A stretch of DNA of 6,264 bases from Opitutia bacterium (GTDB taxonomy: Bacteria; Verrucomicrobiota; Verrucomicrobiia; Opitutales; Seribacteraceae): contig JABHOU010000161.1 in assembly GCA_018695085.1 (NCBI GenBank), forward strand, positions 1 through 6,264, given 5' to 3'. The notes beneath the pieces are model-generated. The model saw nothing but the letters and a program-made list of their open reading frames with translations. It made no database searches and was not told where the DNA came from. Positions 5,713 to 6,264 of this stretch are shown one piece after another. The translations under genes and the position numbers were made by a program. Position 1 is the stretch's first letter, and each line of letters opens with the position of its first letter.

Positions 5713-6264
5713 TTAGGCCAGGAACTGTTTGATTGGGCCAGTTTGATCGTGGCCGAATTTTGTCAGGCCGGTATCAAGGGCGCCGTAGTGCTCGATGGGG
5801 TTGCCGTAGGCATTGAGCAAGGTGGTGTAAAAGTTTCCGAGGGTGCTGTGACCGGCTTGTCCGTAGTTGGGCAAGCGAACGTATTGGCGGCGCAAGTCGA
5901 CGCGGGTGTTGTCACCGGCCAGAACAACGAAGGGATACTCGGTTCCATGAGAATGGTGGGTTTCACCACCGTCGGGAAAATAGAATATCATGGTGTTGTC
6001 GAACATCGTTCCGCCGGCTTCCGGGACGCTCTTGAGACGGGTGACGATTCGATCGACGAGAGTCATGTGGTGAGTACGGGCTAACTCACGGATTGCCTCC
6101 GCCTTGAGACCGCCGATCACTTTGTTGTGACCGACGTCGTGCATGTTCACCTTCTCGCCTTCGATTCCGGGTAACCCCGTATAGCGGTGACCCAACTCGT
6201 CGACGGTGAAGGCCACGACGTTGGTAAGGCCCGAAATGAGGGCCCCGAGCAATACCTCGGCGTG
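5713..6264 (-). CDS. DUF1552 (HXXSHH family)-like protein, C-terminal part; 5' end cut by right window edge
   Basis: The frame is open from the window edge to TAA 5715-5713, giving 183 residues, about the last 40% of a family member (usually 400-470 aa). HDVGHNK (42-48) stands where the family has its H-x-x-S-H-H motif. VDRIVTRLKSVPEAGGTMFDNTMIFYFPDG (70-99) and HHSHGTEYPFVVLAG (103-117) match the conserved block 'drLk-vpE-g-t-lDN...H-h-PvvlaG'. RLPNYG and LGNFYTTLLNAYG match the usual closing part. The family is widespread in Planctomycetes and Verrucomicrobia, often beside DUF1592-type cytochrome genes and usually with an export signal; both would lie beyond the right edge. Its biochemical role is unknown. 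An internal TTG at 6252 is not a real start, because the frame and homology continue upstream. A DUF1501-like assignment is less likely but not excluded. Confidence 0.8.
   Translation of the reverse strand, partial: HAEVLLGALISGLTNVVAFTVDELGHRYTGLPGIEGEKVNMHDVGHNKVIGGLKAEAIRELARTHHMTLVDRIVTRLKSVPEAGGTMFDNTMIFYFPDGGETHHSHGTEYPFVVLAGDNTRVDLRRQYVRLPNYGQAGHSTLGNFYTTLLNAYGNPIEHYGALDTGLTKFGHDQTGPIKQFLA

Overview
The window looks like chromosomal sequence from a Gram-negative bacterium of the Planctomycetes-Verrucomicrobia-Lentisphaerae (PVC) type. The indicators are a DUF1552-like (HXXSHH family) gene, a DUF2341 plus LamG-like surface protein, an F5/8 type C (discoidin) domain, and five genes in a row whose products start with Sec signal peptides. 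The phylum is inferred from family content only; there is no rRNA or housekeeping gene to confirm it.

All six genes are on the minus strand, so transcription runs from the right edge to the left. Right to left: (6) the C-terminal part of a DUF1552-like protein, cut by the right edge; a 42-nt gap with a small hairpin; (5) a secreted PF00756-type alpha/beta-hydrolase esterase; a 38-nt gap; (4), (3) and (2), three tandem divergent paralogues of 568, 397 and 377 aa; and (1) a DUF2341 + LamG-like protein, cut by the left edge. The junctions 4/3 and 3/2 are both exactly 14 nt, and 2/1 overlaps by one base (TAATG), so genes 4-3-2-1 are very probably one translationally linked operon. Genes 6 and 5 may belong to the same transcript, but the hairpin and weaker ribosome sites leave that open. 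No gene-free stretch exceeds 42 nt, and no RNA gene, mobile element or CRISPR array was seen.

The most interesting part is the tandem trio. Each protein has a signal peptide, an N-terminal beta-rich module of the kind common in phage tail fibres (pattern: N-P-[VI]-T-x(4)-G-x-[YF]-x-F-x(3)-N-G-x-Y), a divergent middle, and a C-terminal module with the pattern G-D-x-L-V-x-[ST/Q] followed by a short terminal beta segment. In gene 4 a whole F5/8C carbohydrate-binding-like domain is spliced into the N-terminal module. The following gene 1 belongs to a family (DUF2341) known to occur in MotA/TolQ/ExbB proton-channel proteins, and its missing C-terminus could carry such a channel. A working hypothesis is a cell-surface or secreted fibre set used for binding or handling polysaccharide, made together with an envelope protein that may be energised. 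The function of the trio is not known to me and is not asserted.
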